Origin: Clostridia bacterium
GTDB lineage: Bacteria; Bacillota; Clostridia; Oscillospirales; CAG-382
DNA: 22,923 nucleotides
Direction of reading: 5' to 3'
Assembly: GCA_017560285.1 (NCBI GenBank)
Contig: JAFYOG010000090.1
Coordinates: forward strand, 1 to 22,923
Positions within the stretch are counted from its first letter, which is position 1, and each line of letters begins with the position of its first letter. Positions 7,187 through 15,212 of the stretch are shown one piece after another. A model generated the notes under the pieces. That model was not told the origin of the DNA. It made no database searches and saw only the letters and a program-made list of their open reading frames with translations. The translations under genes were made by a program, and so were the position numbers.

Positions 7187-9526
7187 ATGAAGAGAATAAT
7201 TGCATTTTTATTAGTGTTGTCGACTTTATTTGGGGTGCTTTCAGCGTGTAGCAACAAAGTTGCTTATGATGATGAATACGTAAGCAAGGGCGAATTTATG
7301 ATGATGTTTGCGGAGGCGACTTCCGTGGATATGTATTCGGACCCCTTTTGCGATATTGAATTAAGTGTAGAAAGTAAATATTTCGACGCGGCATCTGCTC
7401 TGGTAGAGTATGGGTTACTTACAAAGGAAGATGCGGTTACCAGACTTGACGATGCCGTTACAAAAGAATTTGTTGCGGAACTTTGCATCAACAAATTATA
7501 TTTCAGAAAAAATTTTGATATAAACCTTAAAGATGCGGGAAAACTTAACGATCCTCAGGCTTGCAAGGATGCGGTAGGTCACGAAATTGTTTCTATTTCT
7601 AATGGTTATTTCGATGCCAACGAGAAGATGACATATGAGGATTGTGTTGCAGCAATCGACAGAATGCTTTATATAGATGGAACTACTACTTTTGAACCGG
7701 GCGAAGAGGAAATTGAGATTGTATATAAAGATGGAGTTATAGACCTCACTGACGAAATCGATGAAGAAGATATCATCGTTCACAATCCGTCAGATCCGGA
7801 TTTCGATAGTGTTTTGGCAGCATTCGATGGTTTGAACGAAGTGTCTTATAAGCCTTCGTCAAGCGGAATCAAAGTAAGTGAAATGTCTTGCAAAGTGGGA
7901 CAAACCTCCAAAATCAAAGAGATTAACAACAGCATAAGTTCCTACGAAGATGCCGAGGTAGGCGATTTAGTGGTCATCACATTGCCAACCAGCCATCCGA
8001 AAATGTATAAGGTTGGCGATTTGATTGTATATGGACTTATGAGAAACTGGACTTTTGTTGATTACGAGAAACAGCCCTTGGCGTTATGCGGAATAGTGGA
8101 AGAAATGGCACGTCCTATGGGCTACTTGGGGTATTCATATAAAATTAGAATAGCTAGCGACGAAGAAGCATTGGCAGCTGCTAAATTAAATAAATGCACC
8201 AAATCTGAAATGAATGGTTGGGCTATCAAACAAATTCGAGAAGGAATTCCCGACGGCATAGAGGTAGAACCGTTAGAAATAAATGATAGCGGTATTACCG
8301 TTAAAATAAAGCAAAAAGTTTCGAACAACATTGAGCATTGGTCCGAGGCAAAGTACGAAGGTGATATTACTTATTCTTTTGGTATAAAGGATATAAAGCT
8401 GACTGTAGATGGTTTCGGAGATGCTCTTAAGGGTAACATAGATAATGCTGTTTGCAGATTAGATTATACGATAGACAGCGACTTTGATGCGAGCATCAAA
8501 CTGAAAGGCGCACCCGCAAATAACGGTAACGGAAAGTTCTTATCTAACCTTAGGCGAGCACGTTTGACGGGTTATAATGCGGCAGGTGCAGATGAGATAA
8601 AGATCGCCAGAATGTATATGGATTTAGGTGCGGGATTTATGGTTGAAACCTATATTTATGTTACTGTTACCGTAGAAGGCGAAATTCACATTGGCCTTGA
8701 AGCTGTTTGCGGAAGAGGATTTTCAATAAAAAACAATAAAGTTACATACATAAATAAAACCGACGTTAAAAACAATCTTCAGGTTAACGCAAATGCCGAG
8801 GCTGCCGTTCATTGCGATTTCTCGCTTAAATGGGGAAGCCGCAAAGCCAAGCCGTGGATCGATTTGAATTTACAAGCGGGTGTAGGTATAGATGCACAGG
8901 CACAGGTTATCGAAACTGCTGAGATAGAGGGAAATCAAAGTCTAACCCCCACCTATGGTTACTATACCATAGAAGCTTTGGATTATGCGAAGGCTAATGA
9001 AAATATTGATGTTTGTTTCAACTGCGAAATATACTGGTTTTATCAGATAGATGGATTAACCGATAAGACCTTGGTAGGAAAGCTTATAAGGGCTTTTGAT
9101 GATGATTTTAATTTAAGCACCGGAAAGAAAAAAACAACTTGGAAGATATGGCATATTGAAGATACCGGCATAGTAGAAACCTGTACGCTTTTAGAAAAAG
9201 ATGCAGAAAAATCCGATGATCAAGAACAGGTAAAAGAGGATACGGGCGAGTTTAAACTCAATAGCTATAAAGTAATTCTTCCCGAATATACATGTTCTAC
9301 AGTACGACTTATAGAGCTTCCCGTAGATAAGGATGAATTGAAATATATGGGTAATATTTCGGTAAAGACAATAGACCCCAAAATAGCTACAGCGCATATC
9401 TATGATAAGTTTATTGTAATAGAAGCTCAAGGTGCAGGTTCTACCACATTGATTGTTGAAACTAATAACAAACGGTTTAAACAAGAATGTTCTATAACGG
9501 TTGAACCGAATAGTTACGAAGAATAA
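7187..9526 (+). CDS. Large lipoprotein with SLH-like N-terminus and Big2-like C-terminus
   Basis: A 779-residue protein with a clear lipoprotein signal: basic start, hydrophobic core to residue 18, lipobox LSAC with the lipidated cysteine at 21. Residues about 32-105 resemble a surface-layer-homology (SLH) repeat: SKGEF ... YSDPFCDIE ... Y-F-DAASALVEYGLL ... VTKEFVAELCI. A second, weaker copy may follow (about 120-160). An acidic linker (about 165-200) leads to a large beta-rich middle region that I do not recognise. Residues about 690-775 resemble a bacterial Ig-like (Big2) domain, with VKTIDPKIATAHIYDKFIVIEAQGAG split over two strands. The ribosome binding site is AGGAG, 6 bases upstream of the ATG. 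It sits where a T7SSb locus would often carry an envelope component such as EsaA, but shows no similarity I can see to EsaA. The likely role is an outer-face accessory or wall-tethering subunit; this is inference. Confidence 0.7.
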   Translation: MKRIIAFLLVLSTLFGVLSACSNKVAYDDEYVSKGEFMMMFAEATSVDMYSDPFCDIELSVESKYFDAASALVEYGLLTKEDAVTRLDDAVTKEFVAELCINKLYFRKNFDINLKDAGKLNDPQACKDAVGHEIVSISNGYFDANEKMTYEDCVAAIDRMLYIDGTTTFEPGEEEIEIVYKDGVIDLTDEIDEEDIIVHNPSDPDFDSVLAAFDGLNEVSYKPSSSGIKVSEMSCKVGQTSKIKEINNSISSYEDAEVGDLVVITLPTSHPKMYKVGDLIVYGLMRNWTFVDYEKQPLALCGIVEEMARPMGYLGYSYKIRIASDEEALAAAKLNKCTKSEMNGWAIKQIREGIPDGIEVEPLEINDSGITVKIKQKVSNNIEHWSEAKYEGDITYSFGIKDIKLTVDGFGDALKGNIDNAVCRLDYTIDSDFDASIKLKGAPANNGNGKFLSNLRRARLTGYNAAGADEIKIARMYMDLGAGFMVETYIYVTVTVEGEIHIGLEAVCGRGFSIKNNKVTYINKTDVKNNLQVNANAEAAVHCDFSLKWGSRKAKPWIDLNLQAGVGIDAQAQVIETAEIEGNQSLTPTYGYYTIEALDYAKANENIDVCFNCEIYWFYQIDGLTDKTLVGKLIRAFDDDFNLSTGKKKTTWKIWHIEDTGIVETCTLLEKDAEKSDDQEQVKEDTGEFKLNSYKVILPEYTCSTVRLIELPVDKDELKYMGNISVKTIDPKIATAHIYDKFIVIEAQGAGSTTLIVETNNKRFKQECSITVEPNSYEE

Positions 9527-9550
9527 TTAATTTGCAAAGGAATTCCCGCG

Positions 9551-10546
9551 ATGAAATCAAGTAAAATCGTTTTTAAAAAGGGCGTTACTCTGTTTTGTGT
9601 GAAGGGTAAGGCAAATCAAGAATTAAATGAACGAGAGGTTCACGAGATCAACCAAAACGGAGTTCCCGGTTTTTTGGGATTTCAGGTTGAACGTACGGGA
9701 AGAAAATTTAAATTAATATATGATCTTACGGGCTTGGTATCGTTGCGGGAATTCCTGCAATTCAACATAATCTCCGAACGAATATTAAAAAAACTGCTGC
9801 AAAGCATGTTTGACAGCCTGGATATTGCTTCAAAGCTGTATTTTAACAGGAATTTAATCCAATTTACCATGGATACGGTTTTGGTAAATCCCGCCGATTG
9901 GCAAATATGTTTTATTTACGTTCCGGTTCAGCCTTTTGATGCAGTTGGTTCCGTAAAAGACGTATTAAACGGCATTATTTCCATGGCGTCCTTTAACCCC
10001 CGTGAGGATACGGCGTATATTCAGCGTTTTATAGAAATATTAAACGACGGAGTGAATTTTTCGGAATTTGCAATAAAGGAATTTGCTCAGAGCCTGTACG
10101 GTAGTTCTTACAACCCCTCGGCCACCTATGTGGAGGAGTCGCATGACTGCGATTGCGAGGAAGATAAATCCCCCGAATCTCCGGCGGGCGTTTATAACCC
10201 CCTTGCAGCACTGAAAAACACCGCCACCTGTGATGAAACCGTATCTATTTATTCGGATTTTTGGTTAATATCCCAAAGGGACGGAAGCAAAACTCGGGTG
10301 GAAGGGATTGATTTTCGCATAGGCAAAACAAGCGGATATTCAGATTTATTTATAAACAATCGGGCAGTAAGCCGTAAGCATGCCGAAATCATAAATGATG
10401 GCGGAACCTATTATTTGGTAGATCTTAATTCTACTAATGGCACAGCGTTAAACGGTAAAAAAATACCACCCGAGGTTAGGGTGGAAATATCTGCCGGCGA
10501 CCGTTTGGTATTTGCCGATGAAGAATATATTTTCGATAGACAATAG
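9551..10546 (+). CDS. DUF6382-like (EssB/pseudokinase-like) protein with C-terminal FHA domain
   Basis: 331 residues. Residues 1-165 look like the DUF6382 family found fused to FHA domains in Firmicutes, with a layout recalling the cytosolic pseudokinase part of EssB/YukC: a small beta lobe, then LREFLQ, a long helix, and N-x-I-x-F-x-M-D-T-V-L-V followed by FIYVP. No catalytic kinase residues are present. A linker contains CDETVSI with T230, also found in the FHA protein at 15213. The FHA domain (about 236-331) has S274, H277 and N296-G297 for phosphothreonine binding; the usual G-R is G258-K259. There is no transmembrane segment, unlike EssB. The ribosome binding site is AAAGGA. It probably reads threonine phosphorylation and links it to the secretion apparatus; the EssB relationship is an inference from pattern and position. 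Confidence 0.75.
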   Translation: MKSSKIVFKKGVTLFCVKGKANQELNEREVHEINQNGVPGFLGFQVERTGRKFKLIYDLTGLVSLREFLQFNIISERILKKLLQSMFDSLDIASKLYFNRNLIQFTMDTVLVNPADWQICFIYVPVQPFDAVGSVKDVLNGIISMASFNPREDTAYIQRFIEILNDGVNFSEFAIKEFAQSLYGSSYNPSATYVEESHDCDCEEDKSPESPAGVYNPLAALKNTATCDETVSIYSDFWLISQRDGSKTRVEGIDFRIGKTSGYSDLFINNRAVSRKHAEIINDGGTYYLVDLNSTNGTALNGKKIPPEVRVEISAGDRLVFADEEYIFDRQ

Positions 10547-10555
10547 GAGATAAAA

Positions 10556-10807
10556 ATGTATACAGAATTCATTATCATATACGTGCTTTTGGCAATTTTG
10601 GCAGTTTTACTTATTGGGGTTTTGGTGTTACAAATAATTTTGTTGAAAAAAAGCTCAGGTTCTAACTCTGCCACATATCGCGGTGCCGGTAACAATATTG
10701 CATCTGCTCAAACTCAAGAGGGCGGAATTGCTTTTTGCAGACGCTGCGCTACCCGATTTGATGCTACTTCGCGTATTTGTCCCAAATGCGGTACGCCCAG
10801 ACAGTAA
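10556..10807 (+). CDS. Small membrane protein with C-terminal zinc ribbon
   Basis: 83 residues: one hydrophobic transmembrane helix at 5-30, a Ser/Gly/Asn/Ala linker, and a C-terminal zinc ribbon with C61-x-x-C64 and C75-x-x-C78. It starts 9 bases after the FHA gene, with AGGAG overlapping that gene's end. With the N-terminus buried, the ribbon is probably cytosolic. Similar ribbons start both kinases and one FHA protein further down, so this could be the membrane anchor for a shared ribbon-based assembly. No function is known to me. Confidence 0.75.
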   Translation: MYTEFIIIYVLLAILAVLLIGVLVLQIILLKKSSGSNSATYRGAGNNIASAQTQEGGIAFCRRCATRFDATSRICPKCGTPRQ

Positions 10808-10828
10808 ATTATTTTAAAGGAGCTCCAC

Positions 10829-12520
10829 ATGAACAATGCTAAAGGAATCGTTCTCGAAACGGCTAATGTACAGGCTATATTAAATGCATATGCGTATGTA
10901 GCGTCAGAAGTAGATACAGCCCCCAACGATACGCTTGGCGACATTGTGCATAAACTCGATTCGGCGGTTGGAAAAGACAGCGGGAATAGAGATATTGTAG
11001 ACAAGTTAAAGGTTGCTGTAAACAATGATGTCAATTTAAAAAATCTGGTTTTGGTGGATCAGGTTTCAGAGCCTGACGGAATGGGAGCTTTTGCCTTTTC
11101 CAACGGCAAAGGGGATGTTTCGGTAGTATTTCGCGGCACAGGGAACGGCGAGTGGAAAACCAACGGCGATGGACTTTCGGGTATACCCGAAGAAAATACA
11201 TATATAACCTACGGCAAAGACGGCGAGGTTATGTTGACCGAAACCATAAAAGAGGATTATGCCTCGGATCAGCAGGTTAAAGCGCTGAATTGGTTCAACA
11301 AGCTTGCCTCGGAGCAGGGCTGGGCAGAGGGTCATCATATAACCGTTTCCGGACATTCAGCCGGAGGCAACAAGGCGCAGTTTATTACGATAAATTCGCC
11401 GTGTGTAGACGAGTGCTATAGCTTTGACGGACAGGGCTTTTCTCCCGAAGCGATAGAAATGTTTAAAAACCGCTTTGGCGAGGAATATGAAGAACGCCTG
11501 AAAAAGCTTAACGGTTTTTCCGCAAGCAACGATTACGTTAACGTTTTGGGAGTTAGGGTAATACCTGAAGAAAACATCAATTTGTTAGAAACTCCGGCGG
11601 TAGGCAATAATGTGGGCGCCTATCATTTTATGGAACAGCTTATTAATCCGCAAGGCAGGCTGAACGATTTTGCGAAAGATTACGGCGATGTATCCCTATA
11701 TGTTCAGAGTCTTTCGGATGAGCTTATGAAATTAGAACCGGATATCAGACAGTACGTTACTGCGGGTGTAATGAAAATATGTCAGGAAACGCTTGGTGAA
11801 GGCGCAGAAAGCGTCGGCGGTAACGTTATCGGCGAAAATCTTGATATAGACATAAAAGAAACATCTGCTTTTGCAACGATTCTCGGTATATTGGTTGCGG
11901 CAGGGCCTTTAACAACGGAAGGGATAGAGTTTGCCGAGAAAAAGCTGGAATCCGCAGGCCGCGATGTAGTTAATACAATTACGCGCCGCGAGGATTTGCA
12001 TCCTGTAATAGAGGTCGGAGTATCGATGGTATCTATGGGTATGGTATCTATGGCAGTAAGATTAGTGCCCTTGGTTAAAACCGGTATTTTTATCAATAAT
12101 GTAACCGAAATAGCCAACTTGGTGGTTAGGCTTGAAAATAAGATAAAAGTAGTAAATGCTGAAATTTATAACAGAATTATCGGTTTTTCGAACTTTGTAT
12201 CCAATGGGCTTCAGGCGTGGGGACGAAAGACATTTAGCCGTGGATATCAATACGCAACCAATAATTCATTTATAGAATTGGATACGGCAAAGCTAAGGAT
12301 GTATGCAGAGCGGTTGAATTCGGTTAATCAAAGATTAGCTAAATTGGATGATAGATTGAATTCGCTTTATTTTAAGGTTGGATTAAGAGATTTATTAAAT
12401 CTTATAAAAGCGGATCTGCTTACCTGTGAAAGCTGGCGAATTAACAACAACATAAAATATCTTAACCAAACGGCAGACGATTTTGACACTGTGGAAAGAA
12501 ACGTTTCTTCCCAGTTTTAA
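10829..12520 (+). CDS. Putative T7SS lipase effector, lipase first and helical secretion-like domain last
   Basis: 563 residues. The N-terminal half is an alpha/beta hydrolase of the DUF2974/Mbeg1-like (class 3 lipase-like) type: VSVVFRGTG, nucleophile elbow GHSAGG with Ser177, and plausible triad partners Asp235 (SNDYVNVLG) and His266 (GAYHF). Residues about 345-440 include hydrophobic stretches that could enter membranes. The last 80 residues (about 482-563) are helical and resemble the heptad-rich targeting region of LXG-type effectors, with LDTAKLRMYAERL and AKLDDRLNSLY. There is no signal peptide. This order, enzyme first and targeting domain last, recalls the S. aureus T7SS lipase TslA. 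Three small helical proteins follow directly, as expected for targeting partners. The ribosome binding site is AAAGGAG. The lipase call is firm from motifs; secretion through the T7SS is inferred. Confidence 0.8.
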   Translation: MNNAKGIVLETANVQAILNAYAYVASEVDTAPNDTLGDIVHKLDSAVGKDSGNRDIVDKLKVAVNNDVNLKNLVLVDQVSEPDGMGAFAFSNGKGDVSVVFRGTGNGEWKTNGDGLSGIPEENTYITYGKDGEVMLTETIKEDYASDQQVKALNWFNKLASEQGWAEGHHITVSGHSAGGNKAQFITINSPCVDECYSFDGQGFSPEAIEMFKNRFGEEYEERLKKLNGFSASNDYVNVLGVRVIPEENINLLETPAVGNNVGAYHFMEQLINPQGRLNDFAKDYGDVSLYVQSLSDELMKLEPDIRQYVTAGVMKICQETLGEGAESVGGNVIGENLDIDIKETSAFATILGILVAAGPLTTEGIEFAEKKLESAGRDVVNTITRREDLHPVIEVGVSMVSMGMVSMAVRLVPLVKTGIFINNVTEIANLVVRLENKIKVVNAEIYNRIIGFSNFVSNGLQAWGRKTFSRGYQYATNNSFIELDTAKLRMYAERLNSVNQRLAKLDDRLNSLYFKVGLRDLLNLIKADLLTCESWRINNNIKYLNQTADDFDTVERNVSSQF

Positions 12521-12538
12521 ACAAGCGGGAGTTATAAG

Positions 12539-13012
12539 ATGGATGCACGTTCTCAACAGGAATTATATGATATAAAACAGGAATTAAAGAGCATTATTAA
12601 CGAGCTGGAAAGCATATCCGACGGAATACGTCGGGATTTTGTGGGAATAGGTAATGAGAAAAGTGCCGGAAGCATACATAATGTTGCCGGTAAGTATCGT
12701 ATTGTCCAAAAACAATTGGAAAATATAGACACCAATGCATTATCGGATGAATTTTTGGCAGCAAAGCGCGCCGAAGAAGCAAGAAAAGCAGAAGAAGCAA
12801 GGCGTGCCGAGGAAGCAAGACGTGCCGAAGAGGCAAGGCGTGCCGAGGAAGCAAGACGTGCCGAAGAAGCAAGAAAAGCCGAAGAAGCAAGAAAAGCCGA
12901 AGAAGCACGGAAGGCAGAAGCAGCCAAGAAAACACAATCTTCAAATAGCTCGTCAAAATCAAACAAAAAAGACAGCTTCTGGGATATAGTTGCTAAAAAA
13001 TTAGGGTGGTAA
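12539..13012 (+). CDS. Helical coiled-coil protein with AEEAR repeats, candidate effector partner
   Basis: 157 residues. Residues 1-72 are helical and resemble the small LXG-associated proteins (YwqH/DUF5082-like or Lap/Tla-type targeting partners) in size and in position next to the lipase. Residues about 78-131 are a highly charged coiled coil made of nine six-residue units, A-E-E-A-R-[KR]. A Ser/Asn/Lys linker and a short tail FWDIVAKKLGW with two tryptophans close the protein. The ribosome binding site is GGGAG, 7 bases before the ATG at 12539. The next gene starts 3 bases after its stop. It may bind the lipase's C-terminal helices for export; this is inferred from gene order. ORFs on other frames and on the opposite strand here are artefacts of the repeat. 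Confidence 0.75.
   Translation: MDARSQQELYDIKQELKSIINELESISDGIRRDFVGIGNEKSAGSIHNVAGKYRIVQKQLENIDTNALSDEFLAAKRAEEARKAEEARRAEEARRAEEARRAEEARRAEEARKAEEARKAEEARKAEAAKKTQSSNSSSKSNKKDSFWDIVAKKLGW
12770..12931 (+). repeat. Nine tandem 18-bp units encoding AEEAR(K/R)
   Basis: Eight clear units and one degenerate final unit (AEAAKK) run in phase with the gene. Unit bases differ mainly at synonymous third positions and at K/R choices, so the tract has expanded by unit duplication followed by drift. Copy-number changes would alter coiled-coil length without shifting frame. Confidence 0.9.
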
Positions 13013-13015
13013 ATT

Positions 13016-13315
13016 ATGGGTATCTATATTAACATCGACAGCGTAAAAGCCTGCGCACAGGATATATCCAATACAAATAAATCTATGCTTGAAGATTTTG
13101 CGGTTGTGGAAAAGGCGGTTCAGCGGCTTAATTCTCAATGGTCAAGCAACGCTTCTAACGCATGCTCGGGAAGATTTGGAAGTATTAAAAATTCATATTT
13201 GGATGATAGCTTTAAGGTTATCGACAATTTAGCCAAATTCATAGGCAACAATATCGCCGAACAATACTATGCCACGGAATTGGCTGTTTCTAAGGCCGCA
13301 GACGCATTTAAATAG
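13016..13315 (+). CDS. WXG100-like protein, WSS variant
   Basis: 99 residues with the WXG100 size and helix-turn-helix pattern. The turn is LNSQWSSNAS, so the glycine of W-x-G is replaced by serine. The second helix ends with YYATELAVSKAAD, close to the Y-x-x-x-[DE] pattern. It starts 3 bases after the coiled-coil gene, with GGTGG as ribosome binding site, and 9 bases before the next WXG-like gene. The position after the lipase suggests a dedicated partner or co-secreted subunit rather than a second core EsxA. Confidence 0.85.
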   Translation: MGIYINIDSVKACAQDISNTNKSMLEDFAVVEKAVQRLNSQWSSNASNACSGRFGSIKNSYLDDSFKVIDNLAKFIGNNIAEQYYATELAVSKAADAFK

Positions 13316-13324
13316 GAGGGAATT

Positions 13325-13633
13325 ATGGCTTATATTAAGGTAGATCACAGCGAGTTTGAGAAAACTGCTGCGACGATTGATAGTTACATATCGCAAAGAA
13401 AACAAAAAATGGAAAGCATTAATAGATCTGTTGTAAACCTTAATTCCGCTTGGAATGGTCCGGATTACGAACAAATAAAGAATCAATGGTTGGATATAGA
13501 TTCAAAAAATTCTACGTCTGATAAATTGATTAAAACTCTGGAAAATTATGCAGATGCATTGCGTTATACAGGCAACAGCTATTTTGATGCGCAAAGCAGG
13601 GCCATCGATCGCGCTAATGCTTTGTGCTATTGA
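13325..13633 (+). CDS. WXG100-like protein, WNG type
   Basis: 102 residues with the turn LNSAWNGPDYE, a canonical W-x-G, and a second helix ending in TGNSYFDAQSRAI. The ribosome binding site is AGGAGGG, directly after the preceding stop. Together with the WSS protein it forms a second WXG pair, again with one canonical and one altered turn. The likely role is a targeting or chaperone partner of the lipase effector (inference). Confidence 0.88.
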   Translation: MAYIKVDHSEFEKTAATIDSYISQRKQKMESINRSVVNLNSAWNGPDYEQIKNQWLDIDSKNSTSDKLIKTLENYADALRYTGNSYFDAQSRAIDRANALCY

Positions 13634-13651
13634 TGGTTTCGGAGGATAGAT

Positions 13652-14386
13652 ATGTGTGCATTGAAGTGTGCGGCCGTGACAAACGTAGGCGGTCGCGAGG
13701 TAAATGAGGATTCTATAGGCGTTTGTACAAACAACGGAAATAATTGTTATATTGTTTGTGACGGCTTGGGCGGTCACGGTATGGGGGATATTGCATCCTC
13801 GTTGGTGGTAGAGGTCTTTAAGGACCAGTTCTCGAAAACCGACGATGCGGTCAATTTCTTAGGATATGCGTTTTCTGCATCTCAGGATATACTTATGGCA
13901 GAACAGATTGCAAGAAATGCCAAAAGAAAAATGAAAACCACGGCAGTGGCGTTGGTAACCGACGATAGAAACGCATATATCGGGCACATCGGAGATTCCA
14001 GATTATATGTTTTTAAGGGGAACAAGGTCAAAGCCAGAACGTTGGATCACAGCATTCCCCAAATGCTCGTGCTCTCTCGCAGATTAAAGGAAAATGAAAT
14101 AAGAAATCATCCCGACCGAAATATCGTTTTGAAGGTTTTGGGAGTTGAATGGGAAGAATCGATGTATGAATTGATGGTTCCTATTCCTTTGAAAAAATGC
14201 CAAGCGTTCCTGCTTTGTACGGATGGCTTTTGGGAACTGATAGACGAAAAAGAAATGTGTAAATTGTTAAAAAAAGCCAACACCGTAGAAGAATGGCTTG
14301 AGAGTATGGCAGCTGTTGTGGCAGCTAACGGCGCAGGGAAAAATGCCGATAATTATTCGGCAATTGCCGTTTGGAACGAAAAATAA
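13652..14386 (+). CDS. PP2C-family protein serine/threonine phosphatase (first copy)
   Basis: 244 residues spanning a full PP2C/PPM catalytic domain with all metal-site motifs: NEDS (D20), CDGLGGH (D37, G38), a THR-region equivalent at MKTTAVAL, GDSRLYVF, LDHS, TDGFWE and ADNYSAI near the end. It removes phosphate from Ser/Thr residues, presumably on targets of the two kinases encoded downstream. The ribosome binding site is GGAGGA. No membrane segment or extra domain is present, so it acts in the cytosol. It differs from the second copy in its active-site flank (NEDS against QQDS) and in shorter loops, suggesting division of labour. Confidence 0.93.
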   Translation: MCALKCAAVTNVGGREVNEDSIGVCTNNGNNCYIVCDGLGGHGMGDIASSLVVEVFKDQFSKTDDAVNFLGYAFSASQDILMAEQIARNAKRKMKTTAVALVTDDRNAYIGHIGDSRLYVFKGNKVKARTLDHSIPQMLVLSRRLKENEIRNHPDRNIVLKVLGVEWEESMYELMVPIPLKKCQAFLLCTDGFWELIDEKEMCKLLKKANTVEEWLESMAAVVAANGAGKNADNYSAIAVWNEK

Positions 14387-14408
14387 TTATTTTTTGGAGT
14401 AGTAATTT

Positions 14409-15200
14409 ATGACCGAAAGACTAAGCGATCCCGACAGGGTATTTGACAGCAATGAAATATTAGAGGTTTCTATCCTTTCTGTGATCGGAGATAGAGAAGA
14501 GCAGCAGGATAGCTTCGGTTATGAGTTGGGGCATACTAAGGGGCTTATTGCGGTGTGCGACGGTATGGGCGGACATCTGGGCGGCAGCTTAGCCAGCAAC
14601 CGAGCAATAGAAACCATATTAACAGAATACAAAAACAGTTTTTCCAACGATAACATAGTGGGGAATCTGCAAGCCATAATTAAGCGCGCAAACGAAGCGG
14701 TTCTTAAGCTTACCGATTCTAACGGAAATTCCTTAAGGGCGGGAAGCACTGCGGTTTGCGTTTACATAACAGGAACGAAGCTTTACTGGAATTCGGTAGG
14801 CGACAGTCGCGCTTATCTTTTTCGAAACGGCGAATATGTGCAGATAACCCAAGACCACAATTACCGAACCGTATTGAAGGAACAGCTTAATGCAGGCGTA
14901 ATAGATCGCAATATATACGATGCCGAAAAAGTGCGCGGAGAAGCATTAATAAGCTATTTGGGAATCGGAGATTTGGGATTGATAGATTATAACGATTCGC
15001 CCGTTGAATTGCAGCAGGACGACAGAATTTTGTTAATGTCGGATGGACTGTATAAAATAGTTAACGACCAAGATATATGTTCCATAATTAATAATTTCAA
15101 TAATATAGAAGAGGCTATACAAGCTTTGGAATTAAAGGCAAAAAAGCATCGAAACAAAAAACGCGACAATATGACTGTTGCGTTAATAAGGATAAAATAG
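14409..15200 (+). CDS. PP2C-family protein serine/threonine phosphatase (second copy)
   Basis: 263 residues, a complete PP2C domain: EEQQDSFG (D34), CDGMGGH (D51, G52), AGSTAVCVYI, VGDSRAYLF, QDHNYR, MSDGLY and RDNMTVAL. It is closer to the PrpC/Stp-type phosphatases that partner PASTA kinases than the first copy is. GGAG lies before the start at 14409; about 22 bases separate it from the first phosphatase gene. It begins with about 20 extra residues (MTERLSDPDR ...) ahead of the catalytic core. It probably antagonises one or both of the kinases encoded at 16130 and 18125 and resets the FHA proteins. Confidence 0.93.
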   Translation: MTERLSDPDRVFDSNEILEVSILSVIGDREEQQDSFGYELGHTKGLIAVCDGMGGHLGGSLASNRAIETILTEYKNSFSNDNIVGNLQAIIKRANEAVLKLTDSNGNSLRAGSTAVCVYITGTKLYWNSVGDSRAYLFRNGEYVQITQDHNYRTVLKEQLNAGVIDRNIYDAEKVRGEALISYLGIGDLGLIDYNDSPVELQQDDRILLMSDGLYKIVNDQDICSIINNFNNIEEAIQALELKAKKHRNKKRDNMTVALIRIK

Positions 15201-15212
15201 GAGACGATTGTA

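Noticed and set aside
12553..12989. Several long open frames on both strands over the AEEAR repeat
   Set aside because: An 18-bp repeat free of stops is open in many frames. The low-complexity products have no ribosome binding sites and conflict with the plus-strand gene.
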